A stretch of DNA of 64,000 nucleotides from CAYPTB01 sp964413535 (GTDB taxonomy: Bacteria; Planctomycetota; UBA1135; GCA-002686595): the NCBI GenBank assembly GCA_964413535.1, contig CAYPTB010000009.1:1-64000 (forward strand). The letters are read 5' to 3'. Shown piece after piece: positions 16,087 through 25,370 of this stretch. The notes beneath the pieces are model-generated. The model ran no database searches. It was not told the DNA's origin and worked only from the letters and a program-made list of their open reading frames with translations. Within the stretch, counting starts at the first letter, position 1. Each line of letters begins with the position of its first letter. The translations under genes were made by a program, and so were the position numbers.

Positions 16087-16872
16087 ATGGTCACCGATCC
16101 GCTCGCCGGGCGTCCATTCCAGCATCCAGCCCCGGGTTGGCTGACGCTCGACGAAGTCGCGCGCCATCTCACGATCGACCGCGACATGCTCGAACGCCTC
16201 GTGGCGACGAGGAGCCTGCGTCACGAGCGCAACGTCGTGCTGGGCGAGGTGATCGTCCACATCCCGCTCACCGAGGTCTACCGCCTCGAACGGCTCTTGA
16301 GCGAGCGCGGCCGCCGCGCAGCGCCGGCCGCCGCGGGATCGCCGACCGAGATCCAAAGCGCCCAAAGCGGCCTGCCGCCGCACGACGTCCTCGAAGAGCG
16401 CGAGCGCGCCTTCGCGGCCCTCGGGACGCTTCGGACCGCGCGCATCCGCGAGCTCGAGCAGGTGCTGTCCGCCGCTCGGACGGAAATCGCGCAAACGCAG
16501 GACCGATTGCGCGCTTCCGAAGCCGAGAGGACGGCGCTCGTCGAGGAGCGCCGACACCTCGTGCACACCGTCGCCTCGCTCGAACACATCCGCGACCGGT
16601 TGACGGAGCTCGTGCAGAACACGGCGCACGAGAGCCAGATCCACGCCTTGCGCGAGGCGCTCGGCGCCTCCCGGGCCCGCCTCGCCCAGGCCGAGGAACG
16701 CCTGCACGTCGCCGCCTCCCTCGAACGGCGTTTGAACCAAGTGAGCGGCGAGCTCGACACGAGCTGGAAACTCGTCGCCCGCCAAGCCCACGAGATCGAG
16801 GTCCTGCGCGATATCGAGCGCAACAACCAGCGCTACATCGATCGCCTCGAGCGCCGCCTGGGCGCACGGTGA
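16087..16872 (+). CDS. MerR-like HTH plus long coiled-coil protein
   Basis: 261 residues, family not recognised. Residues about 18-75 look like a MerR/excisionase-type winged helix (WLTLDEVARHLTIDRDML, then the wing SLRHERNVVLGEVIVHIP and EVYRLERLL). After an Ala/Gly/Pro linker comes a continuous highly charged helix, about residue 100 to the end, with heptad patterns (AERTALVEERRHLVHTVASL, ALREALGASRARLAQAEERL), so a parallel coiled-coil dimer is likely. No membrane segment. This layout is seen in DNA-binding structural or polar-tether proteins; a regulatory role is a guess. The ATG at 16087 has weak upstream purines (CAGGACC). Confidence 0.7.
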   Translation: MVTDPLAGRPFQHPAPGWLTLDEVARHLTIDRDMLERLVATRSLRHERNVVLGEVIVHIPLTEVYRLERLLSERGRRAAPAAAGSPTEIQSAQSGLPPHDVLEERERAFAALGTLRTARIRELEQVLSAARTEIAQTQDRLRASEAERTALVEERRHLVHTVASLEHIRDRLTELVQNTAHESQIHALREALGASRARLAQAEERLHVAASLERRLNQVSGELDTSWKLVARQAHEIEVLRDIERNNQRYIDRLERRLGAR

Positions 16873-16906
16873 GCGAGCGATCGAGGATCCTCGCGCTCCC
16901 CCGACC

Positions 16907-18175
16907 TCAACCGTCCGAGCGGGCGAACGCCGGCGCGCGCGCGGCGAAACACAGGCCCTCGTCGCCGAGCGCGCCCGTGAGCAGCAGCGTCGAGAGCTTG
17001 CGCTCCGGAACGCCGCGCCACACTTCGTTCCCGTTGACCTCGATCGCGACCTCGCCGCCGAGCGCCTCTTCCGGCAGGAGGATCCACATACCGTCGAGCG
17101 GCCACTCGGACTCCACGCGCACGCGGTCCACCGCGACGATCTCTGCCACCGCGATCGCGCCGCGCGTCGGCTCCTCCCAGAAGAGCCAGTAGAACTGGCG
17201 CTTCCAGGCGAGCGCGGGCTGCCACACGACCTTCTTCGGACGCGGATCGCGCTCGAACGCGCCGAGCGCCGCCAAGAGGTCCTTCCCCCCGCCCTGCGGA
17301 TAGGAGTGGCCCTGGCCGTTGACCTCGCGGTACTCGAAGTCCGCATAGCCGCCCCAGAGCTCGCGCGCCTCCGCGACCTTCTTCACCGCGACGCGGTTCG
17401 CGTCGGGCGGCACCTGCGGATCGTCCGCGCTCTGGTGCACGAGCATCGGCACGTTGCGCAGGTTCGGCACGACGCCGGCCTCGATGTCGTAGGCCACACC
17501 CTGCTCGTTCAAGTACGGAGTCGGCGCGCCCGCGCACGGTCCGAGCGCCGCCACGCGATCGGCGTGATGGCCGCCGAGCGTCCACGACCCGAAGCCCCCC
17601 ATCGAGTGGCCCGCGAAGTACACGCGGTTCGCGTCGACGTCGAACGTACGGCGCGCGCGATCGACGAGCTCGAGCACCCACTCCTCCGTGCCGGACGTCG
17701 TCCAGCCGTGCTCCGTCTTCTCCAGCACCTCGGGGAAGATCGCGACCCACTTCATCTTCTTCGCCGCCGACGACAGGAAGCCCGCGGCCTCCCCGCAGTC
17801 GCCCGAGCCGACGCCGCCGCCGTGCATGCCGATCAAGAGTCCCTTCGGCTTCCTCGTCGAGCCGCCGAGGATGTAGAGCCCGCGCTCCTCCTTCTCCCAG
17901 AAGTGCTCGCGCCCGTCCTTCTTCTCGAGCTCGGGCCCCTTGGCCCAGGCGTCGAAGATCTTCTCGCGCCAGCGCTCCGCGTCCCGCGCCGAGAGCGCGC
18001 CGGGCGAGAGCCGGTCGACCTCGCCGAGCAACCGCTTGCGCTCGCTCCAACCCTCCGCGGTGCGCCCGTCGAGCGCGAGGTAGCTCTGTACGAGCCCGAG
18101 GAGCTCCTTGTCGCTCGCGTTGCCCGACGGAACCGCGATCGACAATCCGAGGACTAGTGCGATGGCGGCGCTCAT
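16907..18175 (-). CDS. Secreted alpha/beta-hydrolase (esterase/peptidase S9-like)
   Basis: 422 residues with a signal peptide (SAAIALVLGLSIAVPSGNAS). A helical pro-region (about 25-95) precedes the hydrolase. Catalytic elements: oxyanion-hole region GLLIGMHGGGVGSGD, nucleophile elbow YFAGHSMGGFGSW (GxSxG), acid in VHQSADDPQVPPDA, histidine in EVNGQGHSYPQGG. These place it with dienelactone-hydrolase/prolyl-oligopeptidase-like or PHB-depolymerase-like esterases. The last 100 residues form a small beta domain (GGEVAIEVNGNEVWRG) common in secreted planctomycete esterases. Substrate unknown. The stop is 35 nt from the convergent coiled-coil gene. Confidence 0.85.
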   Translation of the reverse strand: MSAAIALVLGLSIAVPSGNASDKELLGLVQSYLALDGRTAEGWSERKRLLGEVDRLSPGALSARDAERWREKIFDAWAKGPELEKKDGREHFWEKEERGLYILGGSTRKPKGLLIGMHGGGVGSGDCGEAAGFLSSAAKKMKWVAIFPEVLEKTEHGWTTSGTEEWVLELVDRARRTFDVDANRVYFAGHSMGGFGSWTLGGHHADRVAALGPCAGAPTPYLNEQGVAYDIEAGVVPNLRNVPMLVHQSADDPQVPPDANRVAVKKVAEARELWGGYADFEYREVNGQGHSYPQGGGKDLLAALGAFERDPRPKKVVWQPALAWKRQFYWLFWEEPTRGAIAVAEIVAVDRVRVESEWPLDGMWILLPEEALGGEVAIEVNGNEVWRGVPERKLSTLLLTGALGDEGLCFAARAPAFARSDG

Positions 18176-18403
18176 GGACAGCGCGATTCTATCCAGGGTG
18201 CGCAAGGCCGTCCTGCGGAGAGATACATCGCTCAATCTCGTTCTGTGCGTTGGGTACCCACATGGAGCGCGAGCTCGAGGATGCTCGGCGAATGGCAGCT
18301 CCCACGTCGGAGGAACGGATCGCCAAGATCGAGGCCGAGCCCGCCCCCACGTCGAGTCGAGGTCGTTGTTCCCGATCCGCGGTAGGCTGACGGGGGATCT
18401 CTC

Positions 18404-20611
18404 ATGGTCACGAACGAGCTCGTAGCGTGCATCGCCGTGGCAGCGGGAATCGGAGCGTCGGCTTGTAGCGAAGCGAACGCCGAGGCGAAGGATCCGGCGG
18501 AGACAGGCGTCCTCGAACTCGTGTGGGAACGTCTCGGCAACTGCGTCGGAGTCGCCGTCGCTCCGGAATTGGGGGAGATCTTCGCGCTGGAGCGAGGCGG
18601 GCTCTGCAGCGTGCTCGACTCGGAAGGACGGATCCTCCGCTCGTTCCGGACGACGCCGGAGATCAGCAGGCTGGCGGTCGCACACTTCGGGCGGGACGAC
18701 GAGCGCGGAGGAACGATCGATTTGCTCGGCGACGACTCGTGGGGCCACGTCGCGATCGCGCTGACCGTAGACGGCGAGACGCGTTGGGAAAGGCGCTGGG
18801 AGGACGCGGTGAATCACGCCCTGGCTGCGGATCTCGACGGCGATGGTGTGGACGAGGTCATCGTGGGCTTCAACGGTCCTGCTGGGCTGTCCGTGTTGGA
18901 CGCCGGCGCCCGTACGAAGTGGCACAGCGACGAGCTCGGCAACGTTTGGAGCGTTGCGGTGGCGAACGTCGTCGGCGACGTACGCCCCGAGGTGCTCGCG
19001 TGTTCCTCGACGGGGAGGGTCCGCGTGTACGACGGAGAAGGAAGAGCCTCGGAGGAGATCGATCCCGCGTTCTACACGAACGTGGTCGTCAACCTCGGTC
19101 GCAACGGGAAACACGATCGGCTCTTGCTCGGGGGGGAGGGCGAAGACGATTCGATACTCGGCGCCGCGCGGAGCGATGGCGAGCTCATTTGGTCGCGTCA
19201 GTTCAGTGCGGACTCCTGGGCGATCGGTCCCGGGAGCTGGTTGGCCGCCGGCTCGATGAACGGTCGCGTCGTGGTCGTCGATTCGAGCACGGGTGACCTC
19301 GTGGCCTCGTTGGAAGGACCGGACAACACTCCAGAGCTCGCCTGGCTGCCTGGCGACGAGAGCGATCCACCCAGGCTCTTGATTGCCACGGGCACGGCGC
19401 TGCGCGCCTATCGAATCGTGGAGGGTGCAGGCGAAGACGAGTCGCGAGAGATCGCGCGAAGCAATTCGGCGCAGATCGAAGCCCTGCGCCTGGAGCGGCT
19501 GCGGCAGGTCGGTGAAGCACGTGCCGCGCTGCGCGAGCTGCCGCCGCTCTCGCCCCTTGCAGGGACGACGGCGGAGGAATGGCGGGAGATGGAGCACTGG
19601 CTCGCCGAGTTATTGCCGTGCTGTCCTTGCCGTCCGGGTTGGAAGGAAGCGTGGAGCGCCTACGACGAGGGGATTGCGGAGAGCGACTGGAACGAGCTCG
19701 GCCCGCTCATGGCCAAGATCTTGGACTTGTGTAGCGAGCTACCGGTGGACTCGTCGACCTGCGCCGAGGCGCGCCGCTCGCTGCTCGCTCGAGGACCTGC
19801 GGCGGTACCCTTCCTCGCCGAGCGACTGCGGCGCTGCGACCTTTCCACCGAGGACGGGGAGCGTGAAGCCTCGTGCGTGGAGTCCCTGCTGACCGAGCTG
19901 GTCGACGGCCATTTCGGCTGGACGACGTTGGACTTCGACGGCGAAGGCTCGAGCGACGAGCGCGACCTGCACCGAAACGTCGAGGTCGTCCATGCGTGGC
20001 TCGTGCACGCCCCTCGGGCAGGCGCCGAGCTCGGATACTGGGAGGATCTGGCTCTGCGTTCGGCGCGCTCGCGCGGACCCGTCGCGCTGCCAGCGGCGTT
20101 GACTGCCGAGCGGATTCGAGCCGGAGTGGAGCCCGAAGGCGTCCGCTTCCGCGCAGTCGGAAGACTCATGGAGCCGGGCACGCGCATCCGCGCAAGGACC
20201 TCCGTGGGTGAGATCGTGATCGAAGCGGGTCCGGGCTTCGAGCGGCACTACACGTGGGAAGGTTCGACGCGGTCGGCACTCCTCGGTCCGGCCTCCGGCC
20301 GCGAGGAGGGTCCGCTCGGTCTCTACTATCCTGGGCCCGGGGAGCACTGGGCCGAGCACAAGGGGATCACGCGCGGCGTGCTCGGCGAGAAGCGCGTCGC
20401 TTTCGCCTCGGAAGCCCTCGCGCTTGCGTGGATAGCCGAGCAGTCCGAGTGGATCCCCTGCGTCTACCGCAACGACGGCTGGGTCGTCGCATGGAGGAAG
20501 GTCCCCGAGCGCCGCCAACTCGACGTCAACGTGTGGAGGATCGAGATCGATGGCCAGCCGCCGAGGCGGCTCCAAGGCGCGTGCGACGATTGCATCACCG
20601 TCGACCCGTGA
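18404..20611 (+). CDS. Large lipoprotein with beta-propeller-like N-terminal half, unknown function
   Basis: 735 residues. The N-terminus has a lipobox-type signal (AVAAGIGASACSEA). Residues about 40-340 look like a WD40/PQQ/VCBS-style propeller: repeated strand motifs such as VAVAPELGEIFALERGG, HALAADLDGDGVDEVIVGF, GRVRVYDGEGR and NGRVVVVDSSTGDLVASLEG, one with a calcium-type DxDGDG loop. The second half is helical with several cysteines (PCCPCRPGW, CSELPVDSSTC), followed by a C-terminal globular part. No catalytic motif is recognised. RBS GGGGGA lies 8 nt before the ATG. The next small frame overlaps its stop (GTGA). Confidence 0.7.
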   Translation: MVTNELVACIAVAAGIGASACSEANAEAKDPAETGVLELVWERLGNCVGVAVAPELGEIFALERGGLCSVLDSEGRILRSFRTTPEISRLAVAHFGRDDERGGTIDLLGDDSWGHVAIALTVDGETRWERRWEDAVNHALAADLDGDGVDEVIVGFNGPAGLSVLDAGARTKWHSDELGNVWSVAVANVVGDVRPEVLACSSTGRVRVYDGEGRASEEIDPAFYTNVVVNLGRNGKHDRLLLGGEGEDDSILGAARSDGELIWSRQFSADSWAIGPGSWLAAGSMNGRVVVVDSSTGDLVASLEGPDNTPELAWLPGDESDPPRLLIATGTALRAYRIVEGAGEDESREIARSNSAQIEALRLERLRQVGEARAALRELPPLSPLAGTTAEEWREMEHWLAELLPCCPCRPGWKEAWSAYDEGIAESDWNELGPLMAKILDLCSELPVDSSTCAEARRSLLARGPAAVPFLAERLRRCDLSTEDGEREASCVESLLTELVDGHFGWTTLDFDGEGSSDERDLHRNVEVVHAWLVHAPRAGAELGYWEDLALRSARSRGPVALPAALTAERIRAGVEPEGVRFRAVGRLMEPGTRIRARTSVGEIVIEAGPGFERHYTWEGSTRSALLGPASGREEGPLGLYYPGPGEHWAEHKGITRGVLGEKRVAFASEALALAWIAEQSEWIPCVYRNDGWVVAWRKVPERRQLDVNVWRIEIDGQPPRRLQGACDDCITVDP

Positions 20612-20841
20612 CGAGCTCGCGTGCTCGCCGCGCCCATGACGAGGAGCTCGTCCTGCTGCAGCGCGAGCTGTACGGCGCCGAGTCCGTCGAAGTCCCCCCG
20701 CAGGTGAACCGGGCCATCGTGGGGGAAGGCGTAGGTCGCTTCGACGAAGCGCAAGACCTCTATAAAGTGTCCGGGATCGCGCGGATCGCGCCCGAGTCCA
20801 AACGCGCGGAACGGACGGTCACGGAATGGGTCGGCGACTGA
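20608..20841 (+). CDS. Small hypothetical protein (77 aa)
   Basis: GTG at 20608 overlaps the TGA of the upstream lipoprotein gene by 4 nt, the coupling style used throughout this window. The product is hydrophilic, has no signal peptide, and contains ELVLLQRELYGAESVEVPPQ and RFDEAQDLYKVSGIARIAPE. I do not recognise it. The frame is supported by the overlap and by GC-biased third positions; no homology is claimed. It is followed 16 nt later by the AlbA_2 gene. Confidence 0.4.
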   Translation: MTSSRARRAHDEELVLLQRELYGAESVEVPPQVNRAIVGEGVGRFDEAQDLYKVSGIARIAPESKRAERTVTEWVGD

Positions 20842-20857
20842 GCGCGTCCTTCGTCGG

Positions 20858-21493
20858 ATGATCCTCACGCACGCCGAGCTGGCACGGGTCGTCGAAGAGG
20901 GCGAGGGAGCGCGCGTGGAGTTCAAGCGCGGCTTGCCGGCGCCTGCGAAGGTCGCGCGCAGCCTGGGCGCCTTCGCCAACACGCGCGGAGGACTGCTGCT
21001 CGTCGGCGTCGACGACGACGGCGGGATTCGAGGGGTTTCCGATCCTCGCCGCGTGCAACAGGAGCTGCGGCGCGTCGCGCGCGAGCTCCTGGAGCCTCCG
21101 CTCGAGGTGCGCACGCAGCGGCTGGCCACAGGCGGCGCCACCGTCGTGCTCTGCTCCGTGCCGCTGTCGCGGAGCCGCCCGCACGCGGCGCGCCGGATAG
21201 ACGGCTCGAGCGAGATCGTCGTGCGCGTCGGCGCGTCGAATCGCGCGGCGCGCGGCGCCGCGCTCGAGGCTCTGCGCTACCAGCGCCGCGGCCGGAGCTC
21301 GCTCGGCGAGCTGGAGCAGCGGGTTCTCGAATGGGTCGGTCGCGAGCGCTCTTCCGGAGTCACGCTCGACGCGTTCATCCGCTCGCACAACGTCGGCAAG
21401 CAGCGCGCGCGCCGCGCCTTCGTGCTCCTCGAGCGCGAGGGGCATCTCGTCGGCCACGGCGTCGGCGCGCGCCGCAGCTACGCATTGCCTTGA
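20858..21493 (+). CDS. Schlafen/AlbA_2-domain putative DNA-binding protein
   Basis: 211 residues. The N-terminal domain matches AlbA_2/Schlafen: EFKRGLPAPAKVARSLGAFA, then NTRGGLLLVGVDDDGGIRGV. These sequences hold the conserved acidic/FK and AFANxxGG residues. The C-terminal 70 residues look like a winged helix (LDAFIRSHNVGKQRARRAFV, LEREGHLVGHGVGARR). The family is predicted to bind nucleic acid and is often annotated as an ATP-binding or transcriptional regulator; some eukaryotic members are RNases. The small 77-aa gene lies just upstream. The stop is 48 nt from a convergent gene. Confidence 0.82.
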   Translation: MILTHAELARVVEEGEGARVEFKRGLPAPAKVARSLGAFANTRGGLLLVGVDDDGGIRGVSDPRRVQQELRRVARELLEPPLEVRTQRLATGGATVVLCSVPLSRSRPHAARRIDGSSEIVVRVGASNRAARGAALEALRYQRRGRSSLGELEQRVLEWVGRERSSGVTLDAFIRSHNVGKQRARRAFVLLEREGHLVGHGVGARRSYALP

Positions 21494-21540
21494 GTGGACT
21501 CGGCAAGGGCATCGCCGAGCGCAGCTCGCGCTCGGCTCGC

Positions 21541-22911
21541 TCAGCGGCGCAGCTCGAAGCGCGCCGTCTCGCCGCGGAAGCTCAGCACGGCGCGGCCGAG
21601 CTCGAGGGGCTTGCGCTCGATCGGAGCACGCAACGCGAGCTCGAAGGCGCTGATTCCGCCTGGCGCGTCCGACGGCCGCAGGACGAGGCGGAACTGCGGA
21701 GCGCTGCAAGTCCACACTCCTGCACTCTGCTCGACTTCCCAACCGGCGGCCGCGCAAACGGAGAGCAGGCGCTCGCGCTCGGCGTCGGACAGGGCGAGCT
21801 CCACCGAGATGACGTCCGTGAACGGCGCGTTCGCGTGCGCCTCGACCTTTCCCAGCGCGGCGGCGTAGCGCGCGAGCACGTCGGCGCGCGCGAGGCCTCC
21901 GCCTGCCGGCGCGAGCTCGGGATGCCAGCCCGCGAGGAAGCGCGGGTCGTACTCCATCGCGAAGACTTGGAGCGCGGAGGGCGGCATCTCGACGCCGAGG
22001 ATCTGGAACCACGGCACCTGGGTCTCGCCGAGCTGACGCGTGATCGGTCCCCTCTGCGTGCCCACCTCGCGCTCGCCGAGCCGGCTCGCGAGTTCGTCGA
22101 GTGCGCCTTGGGTCTCGAGGCCCAACGCGAGCCCGGTCGCCCCCTCGACGAGACCCGCCGCGGCCTGTGCCGACAGGAACTCGAAGTAGGTGCGCCGCCC
22201 GTAGAAGTAGAGACCCGTGTACGAGATGTCAGCGCGCACCGTCGTGCGCTCCTCGGATACCGCGAAGGTCTCGCGCAGGAACGTCGACCCCGCCAGCGCG
22301 GCGTAGGTCTCGCCGTCGACGACCGCGAAGACGTGGTTCAGGAACACCGGCGCGGGCCGAGCCGCGCGCCAGGCCCGGCCGACCTCGCGCAATTCGCTCC
22401 ATATCGGCGCGTCGTCCTGCACCGGCGACGCGAGCGCACAGATCTCGGTCGCGCCGGGTGCGCAGTGGACGGCGAGCTCGAGCTCGAGCGCGAGCGACTC
22501 GCCGGTGGTGAAGGGATCGAACAGGTCGATCCGCGCGCGGAAGCGCGCTCCTTCGCGGTCCACGAGCGCCGCAATCGCGTCCGTGTCGCGGTCGAGCCCG
22601 CGCTCCGCCGCGACCGCACGACACAGCCCGCGGTAGTAGGTCTCGAGGAAGTGCGTGAGCAGGGCCTCGTCGACCTCGATGTCGCCCGCGAGCCGGAGCG
22701 CGAAGGCATAGGAGAAGTACGAATCCGACGCGGGCTCGAACATGCCGGGCGCGAAGGCCAGCTCCTCGATCCCTTCGAAGTCGAGCTCGGGTGCGAACGC
22801 GAGCGGGAACTCGAGGTGCTCGCGCCGCCACCCCTGCGGCACGGTCGGCAGGAGCGCGCCCTCTCCCCGAGCGGCGAGCGCGAAGCATGCGAGTGCGAGG
22901 AAGGAGACCAT
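21541..22911 (-). CDS. Secreted protein, C-terminal half DUF5829-like
   Basis: 456 residues. A short signal-like segment (MVSFLALACFALAARGEG) starts the protein. The first half (to about 185) is of unknown type. The second half begins FLNHVFAVVDGETYAALAGS, continues TTVRADISYTGLYFYGRRTY and FEFLSAQAA, and then has long acidic strands. This reminds me of DUF5829/glyoxalase-like proteins that open with NHxY..VD.xTYxA; I hold that assignment loosely. No metal site is obvious. It is divergent from another secreted orphan with 104 nt between the starts, so they may share a promoter region. Confidence 0.65.
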   Translation of the reverse strand: MVSFLALACFALAARGEGALLPTVPQGWRREHLEFPLAFAPELDFEGIEELAFAPGMFEPASDSYFSYAFALRLAGDIEVDEALLTHFLETYYRGLCRAVAAERGLDRDTDAIAALVDREGARFRARIDLFDPFTTGESLALELELAVHCAPGATEICALASPVQDDAPIWSELREVGRAWRAARPAPVFLNHVFAVVDGETYAALAGSTFLRETFAVSEERTTVRADISYTGLYFYGRRTYFEFLSAQAAAGLVEGATGLALGLETQGALDELASRLGEREVGTQRGPITRQLGETQVPWFQILGVEMPPSALQVFAMEYDPRFLAGWHPELAPAGGGLARADVLARYAAALGKVEAHANAPFTDVISVELALSDAERERLLSVCAAAGWEVEQSAGVWTCSAPQFRLVLRPSDAPGGISAFELALRAPIERKPLELGRAVLSFRGETARFELRR

Positions 22912-23015
22912 GGCGAGCCGTCGGCGCGGCCCGGTATTCTCCGTGGCGCGTTCGGGACGTCCAGGGCCTTCCTCCGGCTATTCTGCGCCTCGGTGCTGCG
23001 CCGCGCCGCACGACC

Positions 23016-23972
23016 ATGATCCACCACCTCGCGTTCCTGCTCGTCCTCGCGTCGACCCCCGAGCCCGCGCTCACTCGCGTCGAGCAGGCCGGCACGGAGA
23101 CCTGGAAGCCGTGCCACTTCGCTTGGCCCCTTCCGACGAGCGTCTGGGTGACGCAGGACTCCGAGAAGGGCGGTCAGAGGGCGACGATGCGCTATCGCGT
23201 GACGCTGTCCGGCGCGAACGACGGGGAGCATCGCGCTCGTCTGAACGATTTCGACTTCCTGATGGTGAGCGGGCGGGACGTGACGAGCCCCGAGGCGCGC
23301 GAGGAGCTCGCGCCCATCCTCGCGATGGCGCAAGCGGTGCCGGACATGGTGGTCGACACGAACGGAATCTACCTGCGCATGGATGGCGTCGACGAGATGG
23401 TCGACCGGATCGTCGCGCTGCTCGCCAGCCAGGGCGAGAGCGAGGCGAAGCAGAAGCAATTGCTCGTGGGGATGAAGTCGCCGTCGGCGCGGGCGATGTT
23501 CGAAGCGGCCGGCAGCGGCTACTGGAATACGTGGGTCGGCGCATGGGTGGGTTTCGACTTGCAGCCCGGCCAGGAATCGGTGGAGGAGCAGGAAACATCC
23601 TTCATGGGCGTCGTGTTGCCCGCGGTGGTCACGAAGCGGAATCTGGGCTTCGTCGCCGAGCATCCCGGCCACGTCGAGCTGTTCGTCACGACCGTCATGG
23701 AGGGACCGAGCGCGACGAGCGCGTTCGCCGAATCCATGGCCGAGTTCGCGCGTCAGAGCGGCAGCCCGCCGTTCCCGAAGAATGAGTTGATCGACATGCG
23801 CTCGGTCTCGGTCGTGACCGTCGTCACCGATGCAGCCACTCTGAAACCGCTCCGCGCGAGCCAGACCAAGACGGTTCGCATCGAGATGGAGGGCGAGGGA
23901 GCCAAGGAACAAGTCGAGCGGGCCGAATACACGTTCGACTGGACCGCCGGCGGGCCGACGGGAGCGAAGTGA
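23016..23972 (+). CDS. Secreted protein of unknown function
   Basis: 318 residues. The N-terminus MIHHLAFLLVLASTPEPA looks like a short signal peptide. The mature part contains WKPCHFAWPLPTSVWVTQDS, a single early Cys, and then a series of beta-type stretches and an acidic helix (SEAKQKQLLVGM). The C-terminus ends FDWTAGGPTGAK. I do not recognise the family, and no catalytic motif is visible. It is divergently transcribed from the DUF5829-like gene. Confidence 0.6.
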   Translation: MIHHLAFLLVLASTPEPALTRVEQAGTETWKPCHFAWPLPTSVWVTQDSEKGGQRATMRYRVTLSGANDGEHRARLNDFDFLMVSGRDVTSPEAREELAPILAMAQAVPDMVVDTNGIYLRMDGVDEMVDRIVALLASQGESEAKQKQLLVGMKSPSARAMFEAAGSGYWNTWVGAWVGFDLQPGQESVEEQETSFMGVVLPAVVTKRNLGFVAEHPGHVELFVTTVMEGPSATSAFAESMAEFARQSGSPPFPKNELIDMRSVSVVTVVTDAATLKPLRASQTKTVRIEMEGEGAKEQVERAEYTFDWTAGGPTGAK

Positions 23973-24296
23973 GCGCGGCGAGGTCGCCCTCGCCGCTCGA
24001 TCAGGATCCCGACGCAGCCGCGCGCGGTCGCGGAAGAGCGCGTCGAAGCCGTGACTCGTGACGCCTCCTACGCAGTCGTGCGCAGTTCGGCGCCGCGAAG
24101 GAGGTGGCGCGAGACCACAGTTCTGTCATGTCGCGTCGCGGGTGAGCTCCTTGCTCGCTCGTAATGTGACCCACGCTGCGAGACGGTCGTAGGTTCCACG
24201 GGTTGCCCGTGCTCACTCGAGTTCGGGACCCGTGCGAGCCCCGCCGAGGCGTGGAGCTCGCGCGCCTGCCCGGCCCCGGACCGCGAGTACGACTCC
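23973..24296. other. Intergenic region upstream of the type III PKS operon
   Basis: 324 nt. It contains one copy of the CCTACGCAGTCG motif at 24067, of the kind found before the stress genes at 29-31 kb, and a small perfect hairpin CACGGG-TTG-CCCGTG (24197-24211). No RNA gene or supported reading frame. The promoter of the PKS operon must lie here, but I cannot place it. Confidence 0.5.
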
Positions 24297-25370
24297 ATGA
24301 TTCGCAGAGCAGATCCCCGCGCGCACGTAGCGTCGGTGACCACGGCCTTCCCGGAAACGATCGTCGACCAACACGACGCGATCCGCACGCTCCGGAAGCT
24401 GTTCCCGGAGGAAGACGTGGAGCGCATCGAGAATCTCGTCCGGCGCTCGGGGATCGAAAAGCGCTACATCTCCTCGACGCTGGAGGAGGTCTTGGACTCG
24501 AGTTCCTTCACGCGGCGCAACGCCGACTACCACGTTGCGGCGGTCGAGCTCGCTCTGCGCGCCTCGAGCGCAGCCCTGGTCGATGCGCGGGTCGAGCCAG
24601 GGGACATCGACGTCCTGATCGACGTCTCCTGCACGGGCATCTCGATCCCCGCCGTCGACGTCTCGCTCGCGCCGCTGCTCGGCCTGCGGCCGGACGTGCG
24701 CCGCGTGCCCATCACCGAGAGCGGTTGCGCGGCGGGTGCGCTGGCGCTGTGCCTGGCTGAGTCGTTCGCGCGCGCCGGACAGAGCGTGCTCATCGTCGCC
24801 GTGGAGCTGTGCTCCCTCTCGCTGTGCCCCGGCGACCGCACGCGCACGAACCTGGTGGCATCCGCGCTCTTCGGGGACGGAGCTGCTGCGGCCGTCGTGC
24901 TGCCCGAGGCGCCCGGCGTGCGCATCGAAGCGGTGCGTTCGCACTTGATCCCCGAGACACGCGCGGTAATGGGCTTCGAGGTCGGCTCCCACGGCATGCG
25001 CATCGTGCTCGAGAGGGAGCTGCCCGGGATCGTCGCAGCGGAGCTGCCGCGCGCCGTCGAGAGCTTCCTGCGCTCGGCCGGCCGCGAGCCGAAGGACATC
25101 GCGCTGCACCTCGTGCACCCCGGCGGCAAGAAGATCCTCGAAGCCTACGAGCAGCGCTTCGGTCTGGGCGAGAACGGGCTCGTGCACTCGCGCAGCGTGC
25201 TGTCCGAGTGCGGCAACCTCTCCTCGGCCTCGATCCTGGCGGTCTTCGAGCGCGCATTGCTCGAGGGACGCGGCGGTCGCGCCGAGGAGGCGCTCCTGGT
25301 CGCGATCGGTCCCGGACTGTCGCTCGAGATGGCGCTCTTGGATTTCGAACCCGCGCGGAGGTCGTCGTGA
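24297..25370 (+). CDS. Type III polyketide synthase (chalcone/stilbene synthase family)
   Basis: 357 residues, the normal length for bacterial type III PKSs. The catalytic triad is intact: Cys144 in ITESGCAAGALAL, His274 in HLVHPGGKKIL and Asn307 in SECGNLSSASIL. The GFGPG-type loop of the plant enzymes appears as AIGPGLSLEM near the C-terminus. The enzyme condenses malonyl-CoA onto a starter acyl-CoA and cyclises the chain to a pyrone or resorcinol. It is the first gene of a five-gene operon with a YceI-like protein, a FAD reductase and two methyltransferases. A long-chain alkylpyrone or alkylresorcinol product, later reduced and methylated, is the likely output. Confidence 0.95.
   Translation: MIRRADPRAHVASVTTAFPETIVDQHDAIRTLRKLFPEEDVERIENLVRRSGIEKRYISSTLEEVLDSSSFTRRNADYHVAAVELALRASSAALVDARVEPGDIDVLIDVSCTGISIPAVDVSLAPLLGLRPDVRRVPITESGCAAGALALCLAESFARAGQSVLIVAVELCSLSLCPGDRTRTNLVASALFGDGAAAAVVLPEAPGVRIEAVRSHLIPETRAVMGFEVGSHGMRIVLERELPGIVAAELPRAVESFLRSAGREPKDIALHLVHPGGKKILEAYEQRFGLGENGLVHSRSVLSECGNLSSASILAVFERALLEGRGGRAEEALLVAIGPGLSLEMALLDFEPARRSS

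Noticed and set aside
20757..20767. TATAAAG box
   Set aside because: It lies inside the small coupled reading frame at 20608-20841 with no gene start at a promoter-like distance that needs it.
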